8,006 bases of DNA from Bacteroidales bacterium (GCA_007125275.1 SLDN01000182.1:1-8006), one strand, 5' to 3'. Positions 1 through 6,849 are shown, counted from the first letter of the stretch. The notes: generated by a model not told the origin, from the sequence alone. A program made the numbers and translations.

Positions 1-246
1 ACCTTTCTCCTGAAAGAGTTCTTTTCTGAATCTATGCAAACAGATACGGGGGAAGAAGTATCCACCAGGGAGGTAAAGAAAATCATGCAAAACTGCATCG
101 AAGCGGAAAGCAAGAAAAAGCCCCTTACCGATGACGAGCTCGCGGGCATTTTAAAAGACAAAGGATACAACATCGCCCGGCGGACGGTAGCCAAGTACCG
201 TGAACAGCTCGACATCCCCGTGGCCAGACTGCGAAAGGAATTATAG
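1..246 (+). CDS. rpoN: RNA polymerase sigma-54 factor, C-terminal fragment (5' end outside window)
   Basis: The reading frame is open from the first base and ends at TAG 244-246, giving the last 81 residues of sigma-54. It carries the RpoN box as ARRTVAKYR (bases 175-201), the family's hallmark, which contacts the -24 promoter element. Before it is the helix-turn-helix region around TDDELAGILKDKGYNIARR, and the fragment begins with the conserved LKEFFSES stretch. Sigma-54 directs core RNA polymerase to -24/-12 promoters and needs AAA+ activators to open them. The protein continues upstream of the window, so the first in-frame ATG (base 34) is internal and is not a start. The next gene begins three bases after the stop, which suggests co-transcription. 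Identification is secure; only the N-terminal activator and core-binding regions are unseen. Confidence 0.96.
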   Translation, partial: TFLLKEFFSESMQTDTGEEVSTREVKKIMQNCIEAESKKKPLTDDELAGILKDKGYNIARRTVAKYREQLDIPVARLRKEL

Positions 247-249
247 ATT

Positions 250-870
250 ATGCGTCTTCAAAAAAGCATCGCCCTCATCTTTTCTACCCTGTTTCATCCC
301 GTTGTGATTCCCACCCTGGGAATGTTTATCCTGCTTCAGCTGAACACTTATATCAGGTTCGCCGTAGCTCCGGGCGCCAGGCGCCTTATTTTACTGCTGG
401 TATTCATCAATACGGCAATAGCACCTGTTTTATCGCTTCTCATTATGAAAAGGACCGGCTATGTGAAAACCCTGACGCTGGAAGAACGTAACGAACGCAT
501 CCTGCCATTGCTGCTGGCTACCGCCCTTTTCTTTATCACGTATTACATGCTGCGGCAGATTACGCTTCCCTCGATTGTCTATTTTTATATCATCAGCGCC
601 ACGCTGTTACTCCTGGTAACCCTTATGGCCTCTTTTTTTTGGAAGATAAGCATACACATGGTCGCCCTGGGTGGCATTACGGCGTTTCTCATTATCACCT
701 CGCTGTTGTTGCGCACCGATGTTTCCCGGCTGATCATCGCCGCATTGGTGGCTTCCGGCATAACCGGCAGCTCGCGCCTGATCCTGAAGGCTCATACCCC
801 CGTTGAGGTGTATGCAGGTTACATGTTGGGATTTCTGGGGATGATGGGACTGTTTGTCTATTTCCGATAA
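250..870 (+). CDS. PAP2-like polytopic membrane protein, divergent catalytic motifs
   Basis: A 206-residue, strongly hydrophobic protein with about six membrane segments (roughly residues 8-30, 45-66, 87-102, 107-130, 134-154 and 186-205). Its C-terminal part, SRLILKAHTP followed by EV and AG (residues 175-190), resembles motif 3 of the type-2 phosphatidic acid phosphatase superfamily, which has SR, a His and a Gly at this spacing. ERNERILP (79-86) sits where a K-x6-RP motif 1 would be expected. KISIH (132-136) holds a His where SGH of motif 2 would be. The Bacteroidota proteins I recall with this layout are annotated as PAP2-family; whether they dephosphorylate a lipid is not established by the sequence. 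The start follows the rpoN stop by three bases and has an AAAGGA ribosome-binding site at 234-239, so translation is probably coupled to rpoN. The family assignment is moderate; the function is inferred. Confidence 0.8.
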   Translation: MRLQKSIALIFSTLFHPVVIPTLGMFILLQLNTYIRFAVAPGARRLILLLVFINTAIAPVLSLLIMKRTGYVKTLTLEERNERILPLLLATALFFITYYMLRQITLPSIVYFYIISATLLLLVTLMASFFWKISIHMVALGGITAFLIITSLLLRTDVSRLIIAALVASGITGSSRLILKAHTPVEVYAGYMLGFLGMMGLFVYFR

Positions 871-887
871 CATGCATGGCAAACACC

Positions 888-902
888 CCACGCAGCGTGT
901 GG
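888..902. other. Short GC-rich hairpin between convergent genes
   Basis: CCACGC (888-893) can pair with GTGTGG (897-902) around an AGC loop, with one G-T pair, in the 74-bp gap between the convergent PAP2-like and beta-barrel genes. Neither strand has a convincing T run after the stem (the plus strand continues with A residues), so a terminator role is possible but weak. No other signal is visible in this gap. Confidence 0.25.
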
Positions 903-944
903 AAAAAGCACCTTCTTTGAGTTGATACCCTGATGGCTGTAATG

Positions 945-1739
945 TCAGAAGATTATAAATGAAACACCAAGTGAAAGCGGGCGGGCACCTTCTGCATTGT
1001 TTTCGGTAAACAGATCGGTCAGCGGATAATAAACATGCAGGTTGACACTGCCATAACCGATAGTGCCGGTTATCCCGATACGATAGTTTGATATGTTCTT
1101 CAGCCTGTGCTCCTTGATTTTTACTTTGCGGCTTGTTGCTGGAGTTTCTGTTTCATTCCCATCAAAAGTGGTGTAATAATATTCTTTGCCCACAAATTTG
1201 GTATGTGCATTGATCAGCCTGCCTGCCTTCATGCCGGCATAAAGCCTGAACGTTCGGGGCAGCTCGCGCGACCTGTACCTAAACTGTACAGGGATCTCAA
1301 GGTAGTTTAAACTTAACTTGTTCTTGTCATATTCGTGGGCCTTATCGATGGGATAAAATTCAAATTTATTTTCCTTCGGATGATAAAGGTAACGATGGTC
1401 GCTATAAAGGTTATGCGAAGTGAACTCAAGTCCGGCAGCGAGGCTGAAGTTTGTTCTTCCCAGCGGCATATCCTGGAAAGCACTGATGCTGATGCCCCGC
1501 TGGATGCTTTTTAAGTCCATGTCGCCGGGCAGGTCTTGCCAGACATCAGTAAAAAGGGTGACCATAAAACGGTCGTCGGGGTGCATTCTCTCTTGCAGAA
1601 ATGGCCTCCGTTGGTTTGTGTTTTCATTTCCGTCAGATCGAAATGCGTAATTGTTTCTTTCACCGGTCTCTGAAGCACAAAGAAGGGTTCCGAAAAAAAA
1701 CAAGGCTGAAAAAAGGATTATAAATCTGCAGGTATTCAT
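945..1739 (-). CDS. Outer-membrane beta-barrel protein (porin-like, small)
   Basis: A 264-residue protein with an N-terminal signal peptide: MNTCRF, then a hydrophobic core IILFSALFFFGTLL, then CASETG where cleavage is plausible. TLLC is a poor lipobox, so it is probably not a lipoprotein. The mature part alternates polar and aromatic residues in beta-strand patterns such as LNYLEIPVQFRYR, FRLYAGMKAGRL, YRIGITGTIGYG and SLGVSFIIF, and it ends in Phe, as outer-membrane barrels usually do. It resembles the outer-membrane beta-barrel families common in Bacteroidota. The ligand or role cannot be read from sequence. I chose ATG 1737-1739 because it places the signal peptide at the N terminus; the longer start at 1805 would add 22 polar residues ahead of it and overlap the upstream gene. 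It lies 40 bp downstream of the reductase-like gene on the same strand and may be co-transcribed. Confidence 0.82.
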   Translation of the reverse strand: MNTCRFIILFSALFFFGTLLCASETGERNNYAFRSDGNENTNQRRPFLQERMHPDDRFMVTLFTDVWQDLPGDMDLKSIQRGISISAFQDMPLGRTNFSLAAGLEFTSHNLYSDHRYLYHPKENKFEFYPIDKAHEYDKNKLSLNYLEIPVQFRYRSRELPRTFRLYAGMKAGRLINAHTKFVGKEYYYTTFDGNETETPATSRKVKIKEHRLKNISNYRIGITGTIGYGSVNLHVYYPLTDLFTENNAEGARPLSLGVSFIIF

Positions 1740-1779
1740 TTGTTTTATGTTAGAGTTATATGATGAAGAGTGCTTAAAA

Positions 1780-2727
1780 TTACGAAAAATCCATATATTT
1801 TTCAAATGATGACCAGTATGGTACGGGAACTTTTTCGTTTTTGGCGGCTTTCAGCACGTCAAAATACATTTTTTTCTTTTCGTCAACTGCATGTTTTTGC
1901 TGTGCGTCAAGGGCTGCAAGGTTTTCAGTGCGAAGGGAGTGCTGTAGAAGGTATGTAAGTGCAAAACCCGGAAGCCACAGGCGGTTAAATGGAAAAATGC
2001 CGGGTGGTTGGGCGCCTCGTTTCTTGCATACCTTAATCCCTTCTTTCAAGGCCAGCACGTACTGCCTGATCAACAGTTTATTGCCTGCAAACAAATTGGC
2101 GTTGCCGGCCTTGCTGATAAGGCCGGGAAGGATGCCGGCGCGCAGGTATTCGTGCTGCAGGAGGTCAGTAATGCGTGGTGAAATTTGTGGTTGCAGGCCG
2201 GCCTCCTCAAATATCGCGGCAGCTTTTTCCAGCCGCTCAGTGGTTTTGCCGCCGGGCTCCCCAATGATTGTTTTTCTATTCCTGAAAAGGTAGCAGTTAA
2301 TGCCGTTATCTATGTTGCTTCCACTAACCACTCCGGGGAAACCCAGGAAAAAACGGCCTTTGGGCAGTTGCTTTTCGGCTTGTCGCAATTCGTCCCACAT
2401 ATTTCCCAGGAACAGGATGTGCGCATTGCCTGAATATTTTGCGATGTAAGGTATGGTGTCATTCAGCTGCTTGCTCCTTACACAGACGATGATGAGGTCA
2501 TAGGGACTGGCCGGATCTAATCTGTCAGTGTTTTTTGGCCTGAAAACGCTATGACCAATGTCTTCGCCGCCTTTGCGCATGTCTGTGTAGGTGATGGGCA
2601 CGCCCGAATGGCTGTAACGCACCATCCGCTGCCTGCGCACAAAAAGGCTTACATCGAGCCCGGCCTCGTGCATCTGCCAGGCGTAAGTAGTGCCAATGGC
2701 ACCAGCACCGAAAATGAGTATCTTCAT
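1780..2727 (-). CDS. Ketopantoate reductase (ApbA/PanE) family-like oxidoreductase
   Basis: A 315-residue protein. It starts with a Rossmann nucleotide-binding signature, MKILIFGAGAIG (GxGxxG at residues 7-12), followed by a basic RR at 31-32 that would suit the 2'-phosphate of NADPH. DLIIVCVRSKQ (77-87) and FLGN (106-109) match the ApbA/PanE N-terminal domain, whose members reduce 2-ketopantoate to pantoate for coenzyme A synthesis. The C-terminal helical domain should carry a catalytic Lys and Asn in the WRKLAVN region of E. coli PanE. By eye the equivalent stretch here is HEYLRAGIL (202-210), giving Arg206 in place of Lys and no matching Asn. This makes true PanE activity doubtful, so I give no symbol. 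The ATG at 2727 begins directly at the Rossmann strand. It is the first gene of a minus-strand pair with the beta-barrel gene and is divergent from recG. Confidence 0.85.
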   Translation of the reverse strand: MKILIFGAGAIGTTYAWQMHEAGLDVSLFVRRQRMVRYSHSGVPITYTDMRKGGEDIGHSVFRPKNTDRLDPASPYDLIIVCVRSKQLNDTIPYIAKYSGNAHILFLGNMWDELRQAEKQLPKGRFFLGFPGVVSGSNIDNGINCYLFRNRKTIIGEPGGKTTERLEKAAAIFEEAGLQPQISPRITDLLQHEYLRAGILPGLISKAGNANLFAGNKLLIRQYVLALKEGIKVCKKRGAQPPGIFPFNRLWLPGFALTYLLQHSLRTENLAALDAQQKHAVDEKKKMYFDVLKAAKNEKVPVPYWSSFEKYMDFS

Positions 2728-2778
2728 GTGATTCTTTCAATAATCGTTTGAAATGGTGAAAAAAAAACATCTTATTGC

Positions 2779-2786
2779 CAAAATTA
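2779..2786 (-). promoter_or_regulatory. Candidate Bacteroidota -7 element for the reductase-like gene
   Basis: Read on the minus strand this is TAATTTTG, matching the Bacteroidota -7 consensus TAnnTTTG and lying about 50 bases upstream of the ATG at 2727. The -33 region 19 bases further upstream reads TGTA and matches TTTG poorly, so the call is tentative. Confidence 0.35.
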
Positions 2787-2861
2787 ATAACACTTACGCA
2801 TATTTTACACTATTTTTATGCTTTGGCTTAAGAATATGTGATTTTTTTCTCTTTCCGGTAA

Positions 2862-2879
2862 GAAATATCCGGATATTTC
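2862..2879. promoter_or_regulatory. 18-bp perfect palindrome upstream of recG
   Basis: GAAATATCCGGATATTTC reads the same on both strands. It ends one base before the recG ribosome-binding site (AGGAAA, 2880-2885) in the divergent intergenic region. As DNA it could be a dimeric regulator's operator. As RNA it could fold into a 7-bp stem with a CCGG loop next to the site of ribosome binding. The sequence alone does not say which, or whether it functions at all. Confidence 0.5.
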
Positions 2880-2895
2880 AGGAAATAAAACTGTT

Positions 2896-5013
2896 ATGGT
2901 CGCATCGCAACATATGGCATACCTGGATACACCCATTGAGTATTTGAAGGGGGTTGGCCCGAAGCGTGCTGAGTTGTTAAGGGCTGAGCTGGAGATCAGC
3001 AGCTTTAACGATTTGTTGTATTTTTTTCCTTTCAGGTACATCGACCGCAGCCGCTTTCATACCATTCGTGAGGTGCATGGCGATATGCCATACGTTCAGA
3101 TACGCGGTACCATTTCAGATATTCAACTGCATGGCAAGCAGCGCACCACGCGCATGACGGCCACGCTGCGCGATGCTACCGGCACAATGGAACTGGTGTG
3201 GTTCAGGGGCTTCAAATGGTTGAAAGATGCTTTCAAGCCGGGTGTTGAATACATTGTTTTTGGTAAGCCGGTACCATTTGGCCCCCGGTTCAACATTGCG
3301 CATCCTGAAATAGAACCGGTTACACCCGGTGCGATCAACCAAAGCTCTGCGATGCAGCCGGTGTATAACTCATCCGAAAAATTAAAGTCCCGCGGACTTG
3401 ACAGCAAGGGCATCGGAAAACTGGTGAAAAACCTGTTGACCCTTGGTAAACGACACATTTTTGAAACGCTCCCGGCGGGTATGCTTTCATCAGTAAAATT
3501 GATGACCAGAGATGAAGCCCTGTCAGAGATCCATTTCCCGTCAGATGATGCCGGCCTTAAGAAGGCAAGGGCACGCCTTAAGTTTGAGGAGTTGTTTTTT
3601 ATTCAGTTGAATTTGTTGCGGCACAAGCTTTTGCGACAAGAGAAGGCAAAAAGCTACGTTTTTACGTCCATAGGCGATTATTTCAACGGGTTTTTTTTCA
3701 ATAGGCTTTCATTTGAGCTTACAGGGGCACAAAAGCGGGTTATGAAGGAGATTCGCAGCGATACCCTTTCGGGCAGGCAGATGAATCGTTTGCTACAGGG
3801 CGATGTGGGCAGCGGCAAAACGGTGGTTGCCGTCATGAGCATGCTGATGTCTCTCGACAATGGATACCAGGCTTGTCTGATGGCACCTACTGAAGTGCTT
3901 GCATTTCAGCACTTTGAGTCGATCAGCGCAACGCTTACGAAGCTGGGTATTGAGGTGGCACTTCTGACAGGCTCAACAAAGCAGTCTGCCCGGCGCCAAA
4001 TACTGTCAGAGCTCAAGCAGGGCAGCTTGCAGATACTCATTGGCACCCATGCGCTTATTGAGGATGTGGTGCAGTTTGACAAGCTCGGCATGGTGGTTAT
4101 TGACGAGCAGCATCGCTTTGGCGTAGCCCAGCGCGCCAGGCTGTGGTCAAAAAGCGAAACGCCGCCACACGTGTTGGTCATGACCGCCACGCCTATTCCG
4201 CGTACCCTGGCGATGACCCTTTATGGCGACCTGGACGTATCTGTGATTGACGAGCTTCCCCCGGGTCGCAAGCCCATCAAAACCATTCATCAATACGACC
4301 GCAACAGGCTGAAGGTATTCGGTTTTATTCGTGATCAGATAAAGAAGGGCAGACAGATATATGTGGTGTACCCGTTAATCAAGGAGTCGGAAAAGCTTGA
4401 CCTCAAAGACCTGAACGACGGCTATGAAAGCATCGTGCGGGAGTTTCCTCCTCCGGAGTATGCGGTGAGCATCGTGCATGGGCAGATGAAACCTGCTGTT
4501 AAGGATTATGAGATGAAGCGTTTTGTGAGTGGCGAGACACACATCATGGTGGCTACAACGGTGATTGAGGTAGGGATCGACGTTCCCAATGCCTCTGTGA
4601 TGGTGATCGAAAGTGCTGAGCGCTTTGGTTTGTCGCAGCTGCACCAGTTGCGTGGCCGGGTTGGCAGGGGTGCAGACCAGTCATACTGCATCCTGATGTC
4701 GAAAGACGAGCTGAGCGCAGATGCCCGCAAGCGGCTTGGCGTGATGGTGTCGACCAACGATGGCTTCATGATTGCCGAGACCGACCTGCAGTTACGCGGT
4801 CCCGGCGACATACAAGGCACGCAGCAGAGCGGCATCCCGGAGCTGAAAATTGCTGACCTTACCCGGGATGAGGCCATCCTCAAGTATGCCAGGGCGCAGG
4901 CCAAAGACTTGCTTGAGCGCGACCCGGGATTGCAGCTGCCTGAAAACGGCATTGTGCGAAAACAATTGCAGGAGCTCTACAGTGACCGGCTTCACTGGAG
5001 TCGCATCAGCTAA
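2896..5013 (+). CDS. recG: ATP-dependent DNA helicase RecG
   Basis: RecG remodels stalled replication forks and Holliday junctions, driving branch migration with ATP. The protein has 705 residues, close to the family norm. The order is: N-terminal wedge (oligonucleotide-binding) region beginning at LDTPIEYLKGVGPKRA (10-25), with the core wedge about 60-145; helicase domain with Walker A GDVGSGKT (302-309), APTEVLA (330-336), DEQH box (403-406) and TATPIPRT (430-437); second helicase domain with TTVIEVGIDVP (554-564) and LRGRVGRG (585-592); then the translocation-related region ETDLQLRGPGDIQGTQQSG (628-646). All motifs are intact. I favour the ATG at 2896, which has AGGAAA 10 bases upstream (2880-2885); Met7 (2914) would begin closer to the conserved region but lacks a ribosome-binding site. 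The gene stands alone on the plus strand, with a terminator after it. Confidence 0.97.
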   Translation: MVASQHMAYLDTPIEYLKGVGPKRAELLRAELEISSFNDLLYFFPFRYIDRSRFHTIREVHGDMPYVQIRGTISDIQLHGKQRTTRMTATLRDATGTMELVWFRGFKWLKDAFKPGVEYIVFGKPVPFGPRFNIAHPEIEPVTPGAINQSSAMQPVYNSSEKLKSRGLDSKGIGKLVKNLLTLGKRHIFETLPAGMLSSVKLMTRDEALSEIHFPSDDAGLKKARARLKFEELFFIQLNLLRHKLLRQEKAKSYVFTSIGDYFNGFFFNRLSFELTGAQKRVMKEIRSDTLSGRQMNRLLQGDVGSGKTVVAVMSMLMSLDNGYQACLMAPTEVLAFQHFESISATLTKLGIEVALLTGSTKQSARRQILSELKQGSLQILIGTHALIEDVVQFDKLGMVVIDEQHRFGVAQRARLWSKSETPPHVLVMTATPIPRTLAMTLYGDLDVSVIDELPPGRKPIKTIHQYDRNRLKVFGFIRDQIKKGRQIYVVYPLIKESEKLDLKDLNDGYESIVREFPPPEYAVSIVHGQMKPAVKDYEMKRFVSGETHIMVATTVIEVGIDVPNASVMVIESAERFGLSQLHQLRGRVGRGADQSYCILMSKDELSADARKRLGVMVSTNDGFMIAETDLQLRGPGDIQGTQQSGIPELKIADLTRDEAILKYARAQAKDLLERDPGLQLPENGIVRKQLQELYSDRLHWSRIS

Positions 5014-5042
5014 AACAGCATAGAAGAACGCACGGATAATAC

Positions 5043-5082
5043 AAAAAAAACCGTCGCAGCAATGAGTGCTGCAGACGGTTTT
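5043..5082. terminator. Bidirectional intrinsic terminator between recG and tonB
   Basis: An 11-bp stem, CCGTCGCAGCA (5051-5061) against TGCTGC and GACGG (5067-5072 and 5074-5078) with a single bulged A at 5073, encloses the loop ATGAG. On the minus strand it is followed by eight T residues, a strong terminator for tonB. On the plus strand it is followed by four T residues, adequate for recG. It sits 37 bp after the recG stop and 28 bp beyond the tonB stop, exactly between convergent genes. Confidence 0.9.
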
Positions 5083-5106
5083 CGGTTATATAGGGTTGGG
5101 GTATTG

Positions 5107-5784
5107 CTAATTGAGCCTGAACCGGATAGGCATCACGAACTGCACCCTTACGGGTTGTCCTCTTTGTCGGCCTGGCTGCCAGTTAGGCATCATCCTGACC
5201 ACCCTCATGGCTTCTTCGTCGCAACCGCCGCCAATGCCACGCACGATGCGTACATCTGTGACACTGCCGTCAACCTCTACGACAAAGGTAACGAATACGG
5301 TTCCCTGGATTCCGGCTTCACGGGCCATTTGCGGGTAACGGAGGTTGTCATTTAAAAATTGCTGTCTTGCTGTTTCACCGCCCGGGAACTCAGGCTGGTC
5401 TTCCACAACGGTGAAGATCACATCTTCTGCAATCTCTTCTTCCTCTTCAAAGATGATTGGTGTAAACTCCTGAATCTCCGTAAAAACGTCAGCATCGATG
5501 TCGATAATGAACTCTTCCTCAAGCTCTACATCATCGTCAACGATGATCAGCTCTTGTGAAGGCTCAGGTGGTGGAGGTGGTGGGGGTTGCTCCTGGCGGG
5601 TGATTGGGATGTCCTCTTCTTCAATAAAATCGATTTCAAGAACCCCAAAATCGATGTCAGGGCGCTCGTAGTGCTTCCATTCAAAAGCTACCAGAGCGGC
5701 ACCCAGGGCAACCGCAATGCCAATCTGCAAAAAGATGCGCTTTTTGCTTTCAAGGTCTGCTTTAGGTGATTTTTTTGCTTCCAT
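5107..5784 (-). CDS. tonB: Energy transducer TonB
   Basis: TonB carries proton-motive-force energy from the inner-membrane ExbB/ExbD complex to outer-membrane receptors. The 225-residue protein has a short basic cytoplasmic N terminus, one membrane anchor (about 16-34), a periplasmic linker, and a C-terminal TonB domain (about 131-225). That domain has QPEFPGGE, then NLRYPQMAREAGIQGTVFV, GSVTDVRIVRGIGGGCDEEA and MPNWQPGRQRGQPV, typical of Bacteroidota TonB. The linker has a seven-proline run (67-73) but is otherwise very acidic: I count 32 Asp/Glu and 2 Arg/Lys in residues 41-130, unlike the Lys-Pro linker of E. coli TonB. No exbB, exbD or receptor gene is in the window. Bacteroidota usually encode several TonB paralogues, so the symbol gives the family and not strict orthology. 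It is the last gene of the minus-strand series and ends at a strong terminator. Confidence 0.93.
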   Translation of the reverse strand: MEAKKSPKADLESKKRIFLQIGIAVALGAALVAFEWKHYERPDIDFGVLEIDFIEEEDIPITRQEQPPPPPPPEPSQELIIVDDDVELEEEFIIDIDADVFTEIQEFTPIIFEEEEEIAEDVIFTVVEDQPEFPGGETARQQFLNDNLRYPQMAREAGIQGTVFVTFVVEVDGSVTDVRIVRGIGGGCDEEAMRVVRMMPNWQPGRQRGQPVRVQFVMPIRFRLN

Positions 5785-5858
5785 AATATCGCTGTATGTG
5801 TTGATTATTTGCCAGTCAAATAAGCTTTAAGCATCCTGGAAAAGAATTTGCTAATATA

Positions 5859-5865
5859 CAAAGTA
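5859..5865 (-). promoter_or_regulatory. Weak candidate -7 element upstream of tonB
   Basis: The 128-bp gap between tonB and the vanZ-like gene holds, on the minus strand, TACTTTG, one base short of the consensus TAnnTTTG, about 75 bases before the tonB ATG. No clear TTTG -33 box was found. The gap is long enough for a promoter, but the evidence is thin. Confidence 0.2.
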
Positions 5866-5912
5866 TTTTTTAAAACCAAGCATTTCCTTTTATTTTGCGA
5901 AAAACAACATGG

Positions 5913-6299
5913 TTATTTGTTTGTTTTGAAAAGTACAACCACCAGAAATACACCAAAAACCGTTCCAAAACTATTCGCAAGCACATCGTATATGTTTCCG
6001 TGCCGGTCAGGAAAGCAACAATGTTGCAGAAATTCGGTTATTATCCCGTAGGTTATACCTGTTGATAAACTGATAATCAATTGTTTTGCATTTGTGTACG
6101 TATTTCGGCTAAATTTGCCATATCCCAGCAGGATCAAAGCCCCCAATACGGCGTACATCACAAAGTGTACAATCTTATCAAAGTGAGGAATTCTCAGCTT
6201 TTCAGTGGGGGGCAGCGCACTGGAAGGCAGGCTGATGATCAAAAAAATGATCAAGCCCCAGATCAGTGCCGGCAAAAAATAACTGGCTGTCTTTGTCAC
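5913..6299 (-). CDS. VanZ-like family membrane protein
   Basis: A 128-residue membrane protein with about four hydrophobic segments (roughly 8-28, 43-60, 72-90, 107-124). It carries the VanZ-family pattern: FDKIVHFVMYAVLG (40-53) with the conserved D-K-x-x-H, ITYGIITEFLQ (82-92) with Glu89 and Gln92, then DRHGNIYDVLANSFG (98-112) with Arg99, Asp105 and Asn109. VanZ was named for a protein giving low-level teicoplanin resistance in enterococci, but most family members, including small stand-alone ones like this, have no proven function and the match does not imply resistance. The start is a GTG at 6297-6299; the frame is closed by TGA seven codons upstream, so no longer start exists. A structured inverted repeat lies just upstream, between it and gcvH. 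Confidence 0.88.
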   Translation of the reverse strand: MTKTASYFLPALIWGLIIFLIISLPSSALPPTEKLRIPHFDKIVHFVMYAVLGALILLGYGKFSRNTYTNAKQLIISLSTGITYGIITEFLQHCCFPDRHGNIYDVLANSFGTVFGVFLVVVLFKTNK

Positions 6300-6314
6300 T
6301 CTTTGGTGGGCTAT

Positions 6315-6377
6315 GGGTCAGGTCCCGTTGTTTGTCAACAGATGATTGATAAGTTTGACGTTGCCATAACCTGACCC
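6315..6377. repeat. REP-like element with 9-bp terminal inverted repeats
   Basis: GGGTCAGGT (6315-6323) and its exact complement ACCTGACCC (6369-6377) bound a 45-bp interior. The interior can fold further: GTCAA (6334-6338) pairs with TTGAC (6355-6359). The element fills nearly the whole 81-bp gap between gcvH and the vanZ-like gene. From memory, GGGTCAGGT-type ends recur in REP-like repeats next to Y1 (REP-associated) transposase genes in many bacteria; no transposase is present here. It could instead be a simple mRNA hairpin or attenuator between the two genes. No target duplication is visible at its edges. Confidence 0.5.
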
Positions 6378-6380
6378 TGT

Positions 6381-6761
6381 TTATGCGTCTATGAGTTCTT
6401 TATATGCTTCTGCCGTGAGCAGGTCATCAATATCGGCCAGGTCAGCAACCTTGACTTTGATGATCCAACCCTCGTTGTAGGGGTCTTTATTGATAATGTC
6501 GGGGCTTGATTCAAGCTCTTCGTTGAACTCCAGCACCTCTCCACCCATGGGCATAAAGAGGTCAGAAACAGTTTTTACGGCCTCGATGGTGCCAAAAGTT
6601 TCTTCCTTGTCGAGGCTCTCACCAACAGTATCTACTTCAACAAATACGATATCGCCCAGCTCGTGCTGCGCAAAATCAGTGATGCCGATGATGGCCGTGT
6701 CGCCTTCAATTTTTACCCACTCGTGGTCTTTCGTGTACTTAAGATTGTCAGGAATGTTCAT
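6381..6761 (-). CDS. gcvH: Glycine cleavage system H protein (lipoyl carrier)
   Basis: GcvH carries the lipoyl arm that shuttles the aminomethyl group between the P, T and L proteins of the glycine cleavage system. The 126-residue protein matches the usual length. It begins [17 protein letters not shown], the classic N terminus, and continues with [19 protein letters not shown]. The lipoylation site lies in [15 protein letters not shown] with Lys63, followed by [22 protein letters not shown] and EGWIIKV. I chose the ATG at 6761; the upstream in-frame ATG at 6809 would add 16 unrelated residues and lies within the predicted promoter. The P, T and L genes are not in the window. It lies downstream of the SUF genes and the DUF59 gene, which fits a link between Fe-S supply and lipoate synthesis. 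Confidence is very high. Confidence 0.97.
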   Translation of the reverse strand: MNIPDNLKYTKDHEWVKIEGDTAIIGITDFAQHELGDIVFVEVDTVGESLDKEETFGTIEAVKTVSDLFMPMGGEVLEFNEELESSPDIINKDPYNEGWIIKVKVADLADIDDLLTAEAYKELIDA

Positions 6762-6806
6762 TTCGTATTGTTTTAAGTGTGTATTGTAATGACTCCATTT
6801 TGAAGC

Positions 6807-6834
6807 CAAAAGTACAATCTTTTTTTATTACAAA
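6807..6834 (-). promoter_or_regulatory. Bacteroidota-type promoter for gcvH
   Basis: On the minus strand, TACTTTTG (6807-6814) matches the -7 consensus TAnnTTTG exactly, and a TTTG within a T run (6831-6834) lies 16 bases upstream, slightly closer than the usual -33 spacing. This would give a leader of about 40 bases before the gcvH ATG at 6761 and means gcvH can be expressed separately from the upstream SUF genes. Confidence 0.55.
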
Positions 6835-6849
6835 AAAATGAAAAAATCG

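Noticed and set aside
1740..1805. N-terminal extension of the beta-barrel protein from the ATG at 1805
   Set aside because: It would bury the signal peptide behind 22 polar residues and overlap the upstream gene; the ATG at 1739 fits better.
1841..2293. 150-residue open frame on the plus strand
   Set aside because: It lies wholly antisense to the ApbA/PanE-like gene, is rich in Arg, Ser and Cys with no domain pattern, and is a shadow of that coding frame.
2817..2825. Possible recG -7 element TATGCTTTG on the plus strand
   Set aside because: The spacer inside the box is three bases instead of two and no TTTG lies at the -33 distance, so it was not called.
4506..4952. 148-residue open frame on the minus strand
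   Set aside because: It is antisense to the conserved helicase motifs of recG and has a composition typical of shadow frames.
5913..6299. Glycopeptide resistance from a vanZ gene
   Set aside because: Only the broad VanZ-like family is supported; no other van genes are present and such family members are widespread without resistance.
6762..6809. N-terminal extension of GcvH from the ATG at 6809
   Set aside because: The extra 16 residues have no counterpart in GcvH, and the upstream ATG overlaps the predicted -7 box.
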